From Omphalotus guepiniiformis (lineage: Eukaryota; Basidiomycota; Agaricomycetes; Agaricales; Omphalotaceae): a DNA stretch of 64,000 nt. Below are positions 22,656 through 34,386 of this stretch, piece after piece (positions within the stretch are counted from its first letter, which is position 1; every line of letters starts with the position of its first letter). Below the pieces are notes generated by a model. The model did no database searches. It had not been told where the DNA came from and saw nothing but the letters and a program-made list of their open reading frames with translations. Position numbers and translations under genes: made by a program. The stretch is taken from positions 930,001-994,000 of the forward strand of contig JAQOOI010000070.1 of assembly GCA_028554645.1 (NCBI GenBank), read 5' to 3'.

Positions 22656-23618
22656 CGCAGTCTCAGTTCATGTCCATTCATCTTCATTATCAGGATGAAT
22701 ACGACAGAAGCCATCCGATTCAAACGTCTTCCCACCAACTGCTCAAACCCCGTCACAACAAACAGCAAAGAGGAATCCTATACATGGAGCGAACAGCAAA
22801 CCAGGTTCGCAGAGTACCCCAGCAGGACGGTCCTTGATTATTCCGTATCCGCTCTCTACGTGAAGATTGAGGATAGTTGACTGTTAATTCGTGTCGCGAG
22901 ACCGTTCATTATCTCAAGTTCGATACTTGTATGGCACCACTAGTAACAATGTTTTAATTCCACGCAGAACATTGGATGTCAACAACGAAGTGTCGACTTC
23001 CTGCCCTCGATGATTCAAACGGAACCACGGAGCAAGAGTCAAGAAGACAGCCTTCGTGTTTCGATGGATGATAGCCAGCCTATTTCATGCGCGCGGACGG
23101 TGGATCACGAATTCGCTAGGTTGGTGTCCGAATCCACTGTTTTCGATCCCATTTGATCGCGAGAACGAAATTCCGTGACCTGCGCTCTTCATGATCCTCT
23201 ACTAGGCCTTGGCATCTTTTGTCAAATCTATTAGGCCCCAGCATCTGTGTTCAGGCTCCAGAGCCTCCCTCGGGTCGTGACACCGTGACGTCACAATATA
23301 AGTAGAGGTGATGAGTCACCACTTGACAGAGTGACGCCACCACCACCCTACTGTCGTTGTCGAATGAATCCAATATACATATTCGTTCCAACAGACCGGT
23401 GTGACCAGAGGACATGGATATGCGACAATTCCAGAAGCAAGCGCTGTGAAAACATGGAAACCTGTCCAACTTGCTCCTCAGCGCATGGTAGTGACCACTC
23501 CGACGAAGCATCAACATCTGCAGGCAAAACGCAGGATCTCAGACCGACAATCATGTTTGAACCCCTGCGGCGATAGCCCATGGTGTGCGCCAGACAGAAC
23601 CCGATCTTGAGCTCTGCA

Positions 23619-24211
23619 TCACAAGCATCTACCGCAGTTTGTATGTCGAAACGGCCCCAGAGCACCGTCCATGGAAAATCTGAGGATGGTTTCCGAAGTG
23701 TGATTTTCAAGACTGGGTATCCAACAGACTCCAAATCCGTACTGTGATTCGAAGCGGGCGGACCGCAATGAATGACACTCCCAGGCCAGCATTGAAAACA
23801 GTTTTGTCAATAGTAAAAATTGTGGCAGGACTCCCTTGAGGACCTCGGAGCAAGCGAACGAGACCAAGCATTCGTCATTCGGGAATGGCGTCCTGACACT
23901 AGAAACTGCATCAGGACCATACGATATTCGCACCACCACCAGGACGCACCAGTAATGATGGTACAGGTACAGGTTAGATCGTTCATGAGCAGAGCAGTCG
24001 AGCGATGCTTGAGATACGACTGGTCGAAAACAATTCGTCCTTCTTTCAAAAGGTCTTCTCTGCTGAAAACCTGAGAAATATTGACGCGAGATGAAAGAAA
24101 TTTGTAGCAGGCTAACTCACCTTTCCTGGTCGCCAAAATTGTCCATTCTAGAATGTCTACATTCTGCGCTCCTTCTCCATTCAGTGCCTCCAAGTATGCC
24201 TGGATATACAA
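23619..24211 (-). CDS. Possible two-exon gene, unknown
   Basis: From Met at 24211 the leftward frame MYIQAYLEALNGEGAQNVDI, LEWTILATRK meets a good intron (donor GTGAGTTAG, acceptor TTCTCAG, near 24072-24121). The spliced frame then stays open for about 150 codons to 23619, including FPNDECLVSFACSEVLKGVL and LPQFLLLTKLFSMLAWECHS. No domain is recognised, and a competing frame exists in 23348-23734, so this may be a decayed or fortuitous frame. Confidence 0.25.
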
Positions 24212-26052
24212 CCTTCAAAGTGCCGAGTTAGAAGAAGAGCAAGGTGGATGCTCCACTGCACAATATATGGTGGTGGTCCAAGACAATGCAGCCGATCGGG
24301 AACACTCAGAGCAAACTTTGGCCCAATTCGTCGGCTCCACACTTTTCTGCTCCTTGGCCAGTGAGTCTTCCTGACTGTCAATCAATGCATTTCTACCGCA
24401 CTCATTCAGTTGACATGACTTTCAGCGATAAAATCAATGCTCAGATGCATCGCAATTCTTACTGTCATGATCATAATCAACAAGGAAACTGCTACACAGG
24501 TGCCCAAAAATCATTATCTCATTCAGTTTGGCACCAGCATGTTTCTGTTCTCTATCCCGGACACTGGGCTTGCTCGTATGAAGTCAAGAGTGTAATATAA
24601 TCTAGAGTTGAGTGGAAGCCGCCTTGGCGTCCTATCTGTCGAACGCTAGCTTGCCGCTCTCCTTCAAGCCGTTTTCCATGTGGTTCACCGCCTATTCACG
24701 TACTCACTTTTCTTCGGAACCTAGGCATTTCTAATACATCGCGTGTTCAATCCAAGTTACACTTCAATGAGAAACCAACGAACCTTCAAATCTTGCCTCT
24801 GATTCAATTTCACTACTGGTGGAGTCCAAAGTTCGTCAAGGACAAAACCTGACAGAACCTGACAGAACGCGTTGATCCTCCCGATAGTTGGGCCCAAAAT
24901 TCTTTAGTCAGCGAGTTAGGGTTTTTTCTCTGTTCGAGATGGACCGATCCAGCAACTGTTTCTTCCGATTTAATATTTTATTTGAATCCACTGCGTCGAG
25001 AGTTTGGAATTCAAAGACTGACAACGAAGACGATTCGAGGACCCCGCCGGGATCGAGCGTATATCAGATGGTCATATTCGCAGACGAGGACAATCTGAAA
25101 GGTGATCTGACTCATGACGAGGACGTCGTGGAACTGGAATTCAGCCTCTCTGAACTTCCAGATAGTCACTTGCTGCCGAAAATAGATTGTGGCAGACATA
25201 GTTGTCCATCGACAAGAAAGCCTTGAACGAGGTACCTTCAACGACATGGCTTCTTCCCTAGAAGAGCGTATCGGATCAAGCTCCTTTTTCTCGGGACTAT
25301 GACATGACGCCTTCACGACTTTAGGCTAAGTCTCCGCTTCTTGTACAACACTTCGCGATCAAGCTTGTAAGCCATTGAAATTACTGGCACCGAATTTCAA
25401 GGCGACCATGCCACGGGGTCTCTTGTATTCAAGAAATGAAATTGGGGCGCAAAATGATTGACGTGTAATTATCTTGCCCAGAATTCAGATATTTGTATGC
25501 TAATCCTGGAGGGCCGGAATTTGGGTAGAGATGAGAAGAAAGCCAATGAAGTGGCAACGGTGTCTCATGATGGCTTGTAGCTAGCTTAGTAGGCTGCTTG
25601 GAGGCCAAACACAGTGAGAAAGATTAGTTTAAACTCGAAAGCGTTTGCGAGCATCTTATCGAATGATACGATATGAGTTCCTCGTAGGCTCATACAGACG
25701 TGCAATCTGTTCTTCTGATTGTATTCATCTGCCCGAGTAAAGAAAGAAATTTCACAAACAGTCTCTCAAGAGGTCGAGGTCAAAGTAATTTCACCACGGT
25801 TTACAGTCGTTTTCGTTCAGTCGAGACGTTGATATTCCCCTACAAATCACCTACCCCAGTCGGCGTTCATAATACTGTACGTGCTCTCTTACGCATATAT
25901 GCAACTAACTTATTACTGTATTATGAGGTGGACAATTGTATGACAAAATCTAATTAAACGTGTTCACAATCTGAGCGACGCGCTGATAGCGCATAAAAGT
26001 TCTACAATTTCATGTCAAGTTTCCGAATGCAGTCCAAACGAGGCCGGCGCGT
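24212..26052. other. Gene-poor region
   Basis: About 1.8 kb with only short frames. A rightward 112-codon frame at 24888-25226 has an acidic, charged composition (FADEDNLKGDLTHDEDVVEL) but no start context, splice partner or domain. A small doubled motif, CTGACAGAACCTGACAGAAC, is at 24850-24869. Nothing else is supported. Confidence 0.4.
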
Positions 26053-27848
26053 TCAGAAAGTAGCGCCGCGACCAATCGTAGTGACCTACAATGTACGCGT
26101 CAATATCGCTCGGTATGCGACAAAGTGGTGAAAAAACCTACCTGGAAGCCAATTGTCGTCAACTTCTCCGCGTCTACAAGTAAACGACCATCAAACACGA
26201 ATGCGGGCTTGTTCATTCCTGCGTAAACCTTTTCCCAGTCAATCTCCTTGAACTCTTTCCATTCCGTGGCAATGACAACAGCTTCGGCGTTTTTGCATGC
26301 CTCGAAAGCGGAGGGGGAAATCGTTACGTTCTTCTGAACTGATGAAAAGAAAATTACCAATTCAGCGAAGGGAAAACCAAAAGCGTTATGCAATACATAC
26401 TGGTCTCGAGGGATAGATGAGGGCTTGCTTCTGAAAGGTCAGCCCAGATTTGTGCTTGAGGAACCTGAGGATCGTAGAGGGTGATGTTGGCCCCCTCATT
26501 CTGGAACTCGCGAATAAGAGTGATTGCCGCGGACTCTCGTGTATCTCCCGTGTCAGCCTTGAAGGCGAAGCCAAGAACGGCAATGCGCTAACAAAATCTT
26601 GCAGTCAGATACAAACTTGATAAGATATATATGGAGGCTTTACCTTGCCAGTGATGGTGTTGAATAGTGTGTCTACCACTTTCTTCGCGAATCTCTTCTT
26701 CTGGTACTCGTTCATCTCCACAACCTGCCTCCAGTATGCTGCTACCTCCGGCAAATGCAAGCTCTCACTCAAATACACGAGATTGAGAATATCCTTTTGG
26801 AAGCATGAGCCGCCAAAACCGACACTAGCCTTGAGGAATTTTGGACCAATACGGGAATCGTACCCGACGGCGTGAGCTACTTCGTCAATGTTGGCGCCAG
26901 TAGCTTCACAAATGGCAGAGAGCGCGTTGACGGAAGAGATACGTTGAGCAAGCATGGCGTTTGCTGCGAGCTTGGAGAGCTCAGAAGACCAAAGGCCGAC
27001 AGTAAGAATTCGTTCTTTACTATAAAAAAATGAGCATCCAAGTAATGAATTGAATGAGGTTTCAACATACGGTATCCAATGAGCATACACTTCAGCGAGT
27101 GCTCGAGAGGCATCGATTCCTTCAGGGGTCTGCAGCGAACCGATGAGAACACGATCCGGCTTGTGGAGATCGTTGATGGCAGTACCCTCGGCCAGGAATT
27201 CGGGGTTAGAAAGAATGTCAAAACGGCAATTGGGTTTCGAGTTGGCTTCAAGGATAGTTCGCATGGACTCGGCTGTACGGCATGGTACAGTAGACTTTTC
27301 AACAACAATCTTGTTGGAAGTTGCTACGACAGCAATGCGACGCGTGGCGAGTTCGACATATCTGTTGTTCAAGGTCAGACAGGAAGTTTGAGGATGGACA
27401 GGTGGATATCGCACTTGAGATCAGCAGCGAATCCCGCACCAACACCGCTCTTCTTGGTGGGCGTGTTGACACTGACAAAGATCAGGTCGGCTTCTTTTAT
27501 AGCTTTGTCGACATCCGTAGAGAAAAAGAGGTTTCTGCCTCTGCAGTCACGAACAACGCCTTCAAGTCCAGGTTCGTAGATAGGCAAGTTGAAATCCTTG
27601 TCATTCCAGGCGTCGATACGCGCTTGATTGAGGTCAACAATGGTTACTGTGATGTCTGGGCATTTCTGGGCGATTACAGCGCAAGTAGGTCCACCTGGAA
27701 ACAGATTCGACGCCAGTCCCATGGAGGTGAACAAAAAACCCTACCGACATAACCAGCACCAACTACAACAGGTGTCAGATCAGATACTCCAAAAGGCGAG
27801 TCTTCCGAACTTACTGCAGCAAATCTTTTGAACCTTCACTGGCGCCAT
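26053..27848 (-). CDS. UDP-glucose 6-dehydrogenase
   Basis: Cytosolic NAD+ enzyme converting UDP-glucose to UDP-glucuronate, the precursor of glucuronic-acid- and xylose-containing wall polysaccharides. Two small first exons assemble [18 protein letters not shown] and [20 protein letters not shown]: the Rossmann GxGxxG site is split by introns. The catalytic core follows: [80 protein letters not shown], the hinge helix ([20 protein letters not shown]), the active-site loop [20 protein letters not shown] with the catalytic Cys, and the C-terminal UDP-binding domain ([38 protein letters not shown]). The last exon gives [13 protein letters not shown] 27846-27848; stop 26053-26055. Confidence 0.95.
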
Positions 27849-28142
27849 AGTTGTAAAGGACGAAAAAAGAGGACGAAGGGTGGTGGTGGTGGTTGGAGAA
27901 AGAAATAGATCTGCGTCCGAGAGCCCTGCCAGCTTGGCACCCTGATCGAGTCTCGACTACATATATGCATGTAGTGGGTTAACTTTCTATATATGTAATT
28001 GCAACATTTCACGATGATTACGATAATGAATTTTCGTGTGTAAATGATGAATCTAAATACATCGATAAAAAAGTGGAATTGCGTGTGTCTTTGCCTCAGT
28101 ACTTTTCTGGTGGTCTAGTCCTCTCAAAGCCTCTAGATAAAT
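27849..28142. other. Upstream region of the UDP-glucose dehydrogenase gene
   Basis: GT/GA-rich 5' flank with a pyrimidine tract on the coding strand near 27868-27905 and a small inverted repeat CTACAT...ATGTAG at 27958-27976. No gene. Confidence 0.4.
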
Positions 28143-28633
28143 CTAAAATGGGGAATATTCACTGCGGCCATCATCCGCGCGAGCCCCGCTGACCAGTGTC
28201 AATTGAACCGCGGCTTTATAACTTCCAAGTTCCTGAAGAGCCTGACTGATTTTCTGCTGATTTTCAACAAACTGTAAGGCTTCGTTGGAATCAGTACGGA
28301 TGTCTAGACTCATGGAACTGAACCGATTCTCTCCGGCACGAATACATGAAGCATACAGCTTGAAGGAAGGTTTGAAACCGCTTTAGGGGCGAGTATCGGC
28401 AGGGTCGTAACTTGGTACATGGCATAGGAGGCGATAGGGCGACATTGCTAACATCTTTAACGTCTTCTGGTTATATTGAGGTCCGGTGCCTTTACGACAA
28501 CCAGATTCAGAGCTCGCCTTGTATTCCAGGATCCAGATGAGTACATCCATAGCTCCGCCGCTACCGCGGCCCGTAGCCTTTGAAGAGAGCAGCGGAGCCG
28601 CCGACACAGATGGAAACTGGCCACACCCTGTAA
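28143..28633 (-). CDS. Putative gene or fragment, two exons recognised
   Basis: Leftward frame after an acceptor TTACAG near 28634: CGQFPSVSAAPLLSSKATGR, GSGGAMDVLIWILEYKASSE and YNQKTLK. An intron (donor GTTAGCAA, acceptor CCTAAAG, about 28384-28455) joins to IGFKPSFKLYASCIRAGENR, FSSMSLDIRTDSNEALQFVE, NQQKISQALQELGSYKAAVQ and LTLVSGARADDGRSEYSPF, stop 28143-28145. The second exon has the composition of a real helical protein. Upstream sequence to 28760 yields no convincing first exon, so this could be a 5'-truncated relic. Not recognised. Confidence 0.35.
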
Positions 28634-28856
28634 GTAATTATTAATTAGGAGTCATCTCAAGTACATGCCAGTGCCACTCTCGAACACACCTTGAAACAAT
28701 ATACGCCCTAATATCACCACTATCTCACCTTAATCAGACCAATTCGAGATGACCAAGCGCTCGCCGAACGATAATGGAGCGGGCCAATAGGGAACTATTT
28801 CCGTACTTTCTCCTAGAAAATACCAGTCAAACGTGCATATCGACGAGGGTGCCCCC

Positions 28857-29284
28857 CTGTCTCTCATCTTCTTGGTTGCGTTTGTGAGTTTGTCTTCTTT
28901 AGCTGAAGATTTTGTTTAAATAATAATTTGTCGTTCCGAACGTGAAAGTGGACTCCAACTACGCACCAGTCGACCGCGGCGAGTCTAAACAAGTGTTTCC
29001 TTGAGATCGACATGTCAGCCTAGGTGGTATGCGGTCCTCCTGATCATTACCCTCAAGCTTCAGACAATGGCGAGATCAATTATTATATGAAACGACGAGG
29101 GACGAGGCCTGGTGGCTGCTACGCTCAAGCTCAAGCATGATGTGTCCCATAATCTACGACCACAACCTGTTTGGTATTAGGTGGCAAGAAGGTGCTGGTT
29201 ATATCGCTCAACGATAACATGATGTCCTGGCACTCGAATCGAAACAATACAATAACTCCAGATGTGATCGAGAAGATTGATTGA
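28857..29284 (+). pseudogene. Third, heavily decayed copy of the 144-aa gene (repeat B, copy 3)
   Basis: About 20 kb from the other two copies. Recognisable islands in order: GTTTGTGAGTTTGTCTTC in the leader, GCGGTCCTCCTGAT, CCCTCAAGCTTCAGACAATG, ATATCGCTCAACGATAACAT and ACTCCAGATGTGATCGAGAA, ending GATTGATTGA. Several indels and stops remove any long frame, including a stop at the same FYIP-Arg position seen in copy 2 (CCTTGAGATCGACA). No repeat A flanks this copy. Confidence 0.7.
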
Positions 29285-29546
29285 AGTTGGGACCAGCAGC
29301 CGCAGTGGTCGCAATAATCTGTTAATAGCACACTCTGAATCAGCGGCCTCTCGACTATTCCTGGAAAAGCGCATTTCGATAATACTTAACTTTGATAAAA
29401 ACTTCATTTCCTGTATACGAGTTCCTACGAAGAGAGGCATTCTTCAGGCTTCTCAGTGCCTTTTGTAGTTGGGACTTCATGATGATGTTGAAATTGTCCA
29501 CGTGCTTGCACATTGAGCAACTTGAACAGTGACTTCCAAGTTCAAA
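29285..29546. other. Short intergenic
   Basis: 5' flank of the KPWE-motif gene. Nothing specific seen. Confidence 0.4.
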
Positions 29547-30242
29547 ATGGATCGTCAGGAGGAAGCATCCTCAGATGCTTTCAGTGCACTCTCTCAATAT
29601 TTAGCCTATCCTTTTTATTCAGACGAAGCTTTCAAGGTGCGATACCTCTCGTTGTCGTCGCGCAGGCACCCGCTCCAAGTTTCATTTGCTCTAGAAAGAA
29701 GGGCCTTGTTGATATTCTATCAAAAAGCTCTATAGATGCTGCTGACCTCGACAACATTCCGCCAGATATCATTCGTAAAATACGCGTATTCTACTTCAAT
29801 CGGTACGTGACCTTGACTTTCTGAGCTCTCACCGGAATTGTTGATGCATCGAGACTCCTCTAACAGAATGACTGGGAGTTCACTCACAGAAGATGAGGTC
29901 AAGGCACACGAGGAAAAGGATGTAGAGTCCCTTGCTACACACTCGGCGGATGCATCGTCTGGCTCTTTGGCTCCTACGCCCGAGGCTGCCGAAACACCCA
30001 ACACCTCGCAACAACCATCCGTTCTTTCCTTTGCTCAAATTAAGGCTCTGATCGAATCCGGAAACGTTGATCAAATTCCCAATAACAAGGTCATCCCAGG
30101 AGATTTGAATGTCAGGTTCCTCGTTCTTATGATACATAGCAGTATCTCATAAATTTCCTTTCTATTGCAGGACGCTCCCCAGAGTCAATCTGTGTCTTCT
30201 GTCCGGAAGAAGCCTTGGGAAGTAGAGCAAATGGCGTCATGA
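29547..30242 (+). CDS. KPWE-motif protein, Pex39/Pex14-like peroxisomal import factor
   Basis: Four exons (29547-29636, 29699-29802, 29867-30110, 30171-30242) sum to 510 nt, 169 residues, with consistent phases. The N-terminal half reads FSALSQYLAYPFYSDEAFK, KGLVDILSKSSIDAADLDNI and PPDIIRKIRVFYFNR. An acidic Ser/Thr/Pro linker follows. The C-terminal quarter reads SFAQIKALIESGNVDQIPNN, then PQSQSVSSVRKKPWEVEQMA. The arrangement S-F-x2-I-x2-L-I-x2-G ... IP ... RKKPWE matches the KPWE domain found at the end of Pex14-like fungal proteins and in Pex39/C6orf226, which assist import of PTS2 proteins with Pex7. A peroxisomal role is inference from this motif. The ATG at 29547 lies in a Kozak-like AAAATGG context. 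Confidence 0.65.
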
Positions 30243-30382
30243 AGCGAAGTTCCTCAACTGTAACAAGATAGTGTAATTATATTCAACATATTTTGATTCA
30301 TCACAACTCCCCGATGTTTCAAAGTTCACATACATCTTTGCTGACCGAAGAAAATTCTTATGATGGGAATATCACGCTAGTC

Positions 30383-33300
30383 CTATGATACATTGCCGCT
30401 GAGAATGTCATCTTTGGAGCCTAGATAAAACACTGGAATTTCGTCGAGCCCTGCGCTCACGTTAACGAACTCGCCACCTGTTCCAAAATTCGTATCTGAC
30501 CACCTATTTATCCCACTTGTCAAAGAACAGCGGGGATAATGAAAGAACTTGATACATACCAATGAGTCCAGGAGAGAGTTCGACTCGATGAGAGACGTGG
30601 CAGATATACCTGCTTGGAAGTTGCCCCGAGTTCGCCCACAGGTGAGACTAACAAACGAGGTCCTATGCGATAGTACGAAGTAAACGTTACGCGCGACGAC
30701 GAAGGGAAAAGTCAATACACACCCATCATGAATTGATGGACTATGGCGGGGTCATTGATCTGAGTGCTGTTTGCGACGAATGGGTCTGACAACGAAAAAT
30801 CGTAGTAGAGTGGCCTCATGATAGTCTTGCCAGAGGATTGCAGCATCTCAAATAGCTTTTTGACGTAGGGCACGAGCTGATACCGAAGGGCGATGTACTG
30901 TAGTCAACCCGTCAGTAGACTATCCTCTACGAGTCACCTTTGTTATACCTTTTTGATGATTACGAAGTTATCCTCTCCGTAGGACCATGGCTAGGTTGGT
31001 GAGAAGGAAATTAGGGGATATGAAACCAGGAGCAGTCGATATCCAACAGACCTCGTTGGGACACGGATTAGCGAACAACTGAGTCGAGTTTGTAGTGATG
31101 TTGCAAACTCGATCTCTGAAAGCATACGTTCAGTCATAAGATAGGCGTCAAAAACACCCGATATACATACCCATGAACTCGCATCTATTGAACCACCAAT
31201 TAGGAACCTCCTCTCTCGGAAAACAAAGGATAATGAATACAACACTCACATAAGGCAAGAAAACACCCATACTAAGCCACCTCACAAATAATTCACGGCC
31301 CTGACGATGACAGACTGAGTGTGCAATCCGAAAAAGCAGTTTCCAAACCAATCACCTCGTCAGAATCCACGTCCAGGCCTGTGAACCCCCCGATGTCCAA
31401 TGTCCACGATGAGATACCCGAGGCAGCAACGGAAACGCCTGTGGTGATTTGCTGCAGCAAAACTTCAAATCTGGAATCGGTGTCACCGCTCCATAGGTAC
31501 GAGCAAAACCTCTGTCCGCCGATAAACGTGCTTCGCGTCAAGGACATATGCTCGCATGAAGTAAATGTCTCGTTGACACCAGTAAGGTTATGGAAGCCTT
31601 CGTCAATCGCTTGCTGATGAAACCACGGATACATCTTGCCCGTTCCTTCTTGCGTGCCAATGAAATACTGCGTGAACGAACGAGAATACGGAAGGCTGCT
31701 GATGGTTTGTCCGTCTGTGAGACACGTTAGTAGGGGTAGTATCTGCAGAACATAAATTTCTCAACTGTTTTCGAAGGCCTCACCAAGAGTGCCCCCTGTA
31801 AGCGTCAGCCTCAGGAACATTCTAGACAGTCATGATGACTTACCATCTGCTTGATCTATCCAGAAATTATGTATGCCAATGGAATAATAGCTGTGATTAA
31901 GTCGTCTCCCTAGATATATTTCAGCTTGATCTCAATATAGATGTCTGTATAGAACTTACACAGAAACTCGCGTGAAGCAGGGTTTGTCGAATCAACTAGT
32001 GAAGAAGATACTTTGTCAGAACCAAGGCCCTGTGATCTCAGAGAACCCGTACTAAGACGTGTATAAACTCCACCAAAAGAATCCTGGACGCCTGTTCCAT
32101 CTCTGGTAGTGGCAAGCAGCCCCTGTTCCTGCAGTGCAATGTAATTGACCGAAAGATCCTCCACACTGGGCCACAGAGAGACCATCATTTCAGCACCAGT
32201 CAGTGCCTTAACTTGGGCGGCCATGCTTTCCGGGTCTGGCCAAAATTCAGAGTTGAAGGACCTATACAAGGGTAGGTCTTGAGGAAGGTTGATTTGAACT
32301 GTGTATGCGAGTACGAATTACCAGTCTCCTTGGAATTTCCACGCGAAGAAATCTAGAGAGAATGTGAGAGCCAGTACTTTCGATACGTCTGATCCACCAA
32401 CCAACGACGATCATCGATACATTCACTTGTTCATCATGAAAACGCTGAGCAACATCGAGCACTTGGGTCTGATTGAAATAACGGAGCTTGGACTGTTGAT
32501 AGCCTAGTATGAAATCGGGAGGTGTAGGTTGACGTCCTACAACAGTTTCAGCGAGACTTTCGTAGCGAATTGATTTATGCAAAGCATCAACGAACCTGTA
32601 ACAGCGGTAAATTGCTCTTGTAGAGAATCATAATCACCCGGCTGCGCCGTTGTACTGTATAGATGCACGATGACTTTTAATAGATACAATCAAGCGAACA
32701 TTGCTTACATGTAATAATCCACTACTGTAGCCTCACTAGCTACGTGACGCGTACGAAGAGGACTGAACTCTGTACGTCGTACATCGTGATCAGCCATTGG
32801 CACCTAAGCAGACAACGAGCACTTACCGATTCTCCCTTGGCTCGGCATATTGAAAAATTGCAGATATCCCTAGTCAATCAAAGATTTGAGAAAAATGACG
32901 GTACAAGAGCAGTTGGACAAAACCTTATTCGACATGTAGATTGGGAGAGTAACATGAGAATTAAAATTGATCAAGTCAACAACTTGCCCCTTCTTGTTTA
33001 CCGAGTGGTCGTTACAACAAGCCTGCTGGCCCGCACCATAAAATTGCTCATCTGGATCGGACGAGAAGACAAAATCCGAGGAAAAGCTGTTCGATCGAAA
33101 TTCCTGCGTGTAGTAACGCGGCACAAAAGCTTTCGTGTCCGTGTACTCCTTGGTCAGTAGAGAGGTGGATCCATCAGGCTCGACGCGTAGAAATGAAATG
33201 ACACCGTTCGTCACTTGCGCCACGATGTTTCCGTTCCTGATGGTAGCGTTGCCTAAGAATGGAACAGTGATATCATGAGATAATCCCGCTGCGCCGCCTG

Positions 33301-33573
33301 GCCCTTCAAGTGGAGGATCAAGTAGAGCAGACCATTCATTGCCCGTTGGATCTCGCATGATACTAGCGCGAACGCGCATGCCATGATTGCCGTATGGCTG
33401 TCTGGTTTTTAAGCAGCAGCCAAAGATAAAGCAATTGTGCTACATACCTGTATGTATACACGTTCAAACCCATTCTGAAGCTTGATACCAGTAGAGTTGG
33501 GCTGGAAGTAAGATGCGTAAGTGGACGCAACCAGTGCACTCGCTACAGTTGTCCATAGATGTGGAGATTTCAT
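30383..33573 (-). CDS. Glycoside hydrolase family 31 (alpha-glucosidase/alpha-xylosidase type), secreted
   Basis: Retaining alpha-glycosidase. Met at 33573 starts a good signal peptide (MKSPHLWTTVASALVASTYA); in-frame Mets at 33579 and 33603 are also possible. The N-terminal domain reads MRVRASIMRDPTGNEWSALL and DEQFYGAGQQACCNDHSVNK. The barrel shows PPDFILGYQQSKLRYFNQTQ, MIVVDFFAWKFQGDWSFN, MMVSLWPSVEDLS, the nucleophile region FWIDQADGGTLGEAFE, and the acid/base region FCSYLWSGDTDSRFEVLLQQ then GISSWTLDIGGFTGL. The C-terminal part has YALRYQLVPYVKKLFEML-like and TIMRPLYYDFS segments and ends GSKDDILSGNVS at 30383. About 12-14 introns. IDQAD replaces the WxDMNE of classic maltases, placing it among the divergent fungal GH31 enzymes; substrate cannot be fixed from sequence. 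Confidence 0.88.
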
Positions 33574-33603
33574 GGACATAAAAACGGGACTCAAAACCTC
33601 CAT

Positions 33604-34386
33604 AGGTCTGATTCTTAAAAGAAGAAATTGAGGAAGAAAGGAACGAGTTTCATCGGATAAACCTCAATGACGTATTCTTTTCGTTCTTCTCGAGCCTCAT
33701 GACCTCGAATCCGAACGCCGTACATATCTTATGTTGTACATGAGTTTCCAGAAATTCCCCTGTAAATCATGGGTGAGAGAGGTAAACCGTCACAACAATC
33801 TCATACGCACCATGAATACGTCAAACCTGATTCTTGAGTCCATTACTTGTCCTGCATCGTCTTTCATAGTGGGTTTTGTATCGCGTATTACGGTGGCCAG
33901 AAGATTCACCCTAGCCTGGATGGCCAGGCAAATGACTGCTCACATGTTCTGGACCGGAACGCCGGGAAGTCTGACGGGATATCGAAGTCAACTCCTTGGT
34001 GATTGATAGGCAGAACTGACGTTCGACTCGGATACAAAAAGAAAAAGTCAACACGGAGTTCCTATTGGGAACATATCCCGGTTCATTATTGTTCGCAAGT
34101 AGAGAAAGAAAATTGGTAAGGAAAGAAAGGTTCATCAGAACAGATCATTGTAGCACGCGCAAGTATTTGCGGTGATCATGATATGCCGAAACGAAAAGAC
34201 GAAAACTGGAAGTTGGAGACTTGGCAAAACCCGCAACAGCCTCAGGCGTCTCCTGGGCGTCTCTCTACATATGTGAGCGCTTAAAAACGTCCTGCACGTG
34301 ATCTATCGACTCTTTGCGTTTCTCTACCATCGCACAAACTCGGGCAACTGTCTGGAAAGCGACCTTTTTTTTCTAACACTTTCACC
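33604..34386. other. Divergent upstream region of GH31 and SPT5 genes
   Basis: About 0.8 kb. Pyrimidine-rich tracts face both starts. A 91-codon rightward frame (33731-34006) has no supporting feature. No other element seen. Confidence 0.45.
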
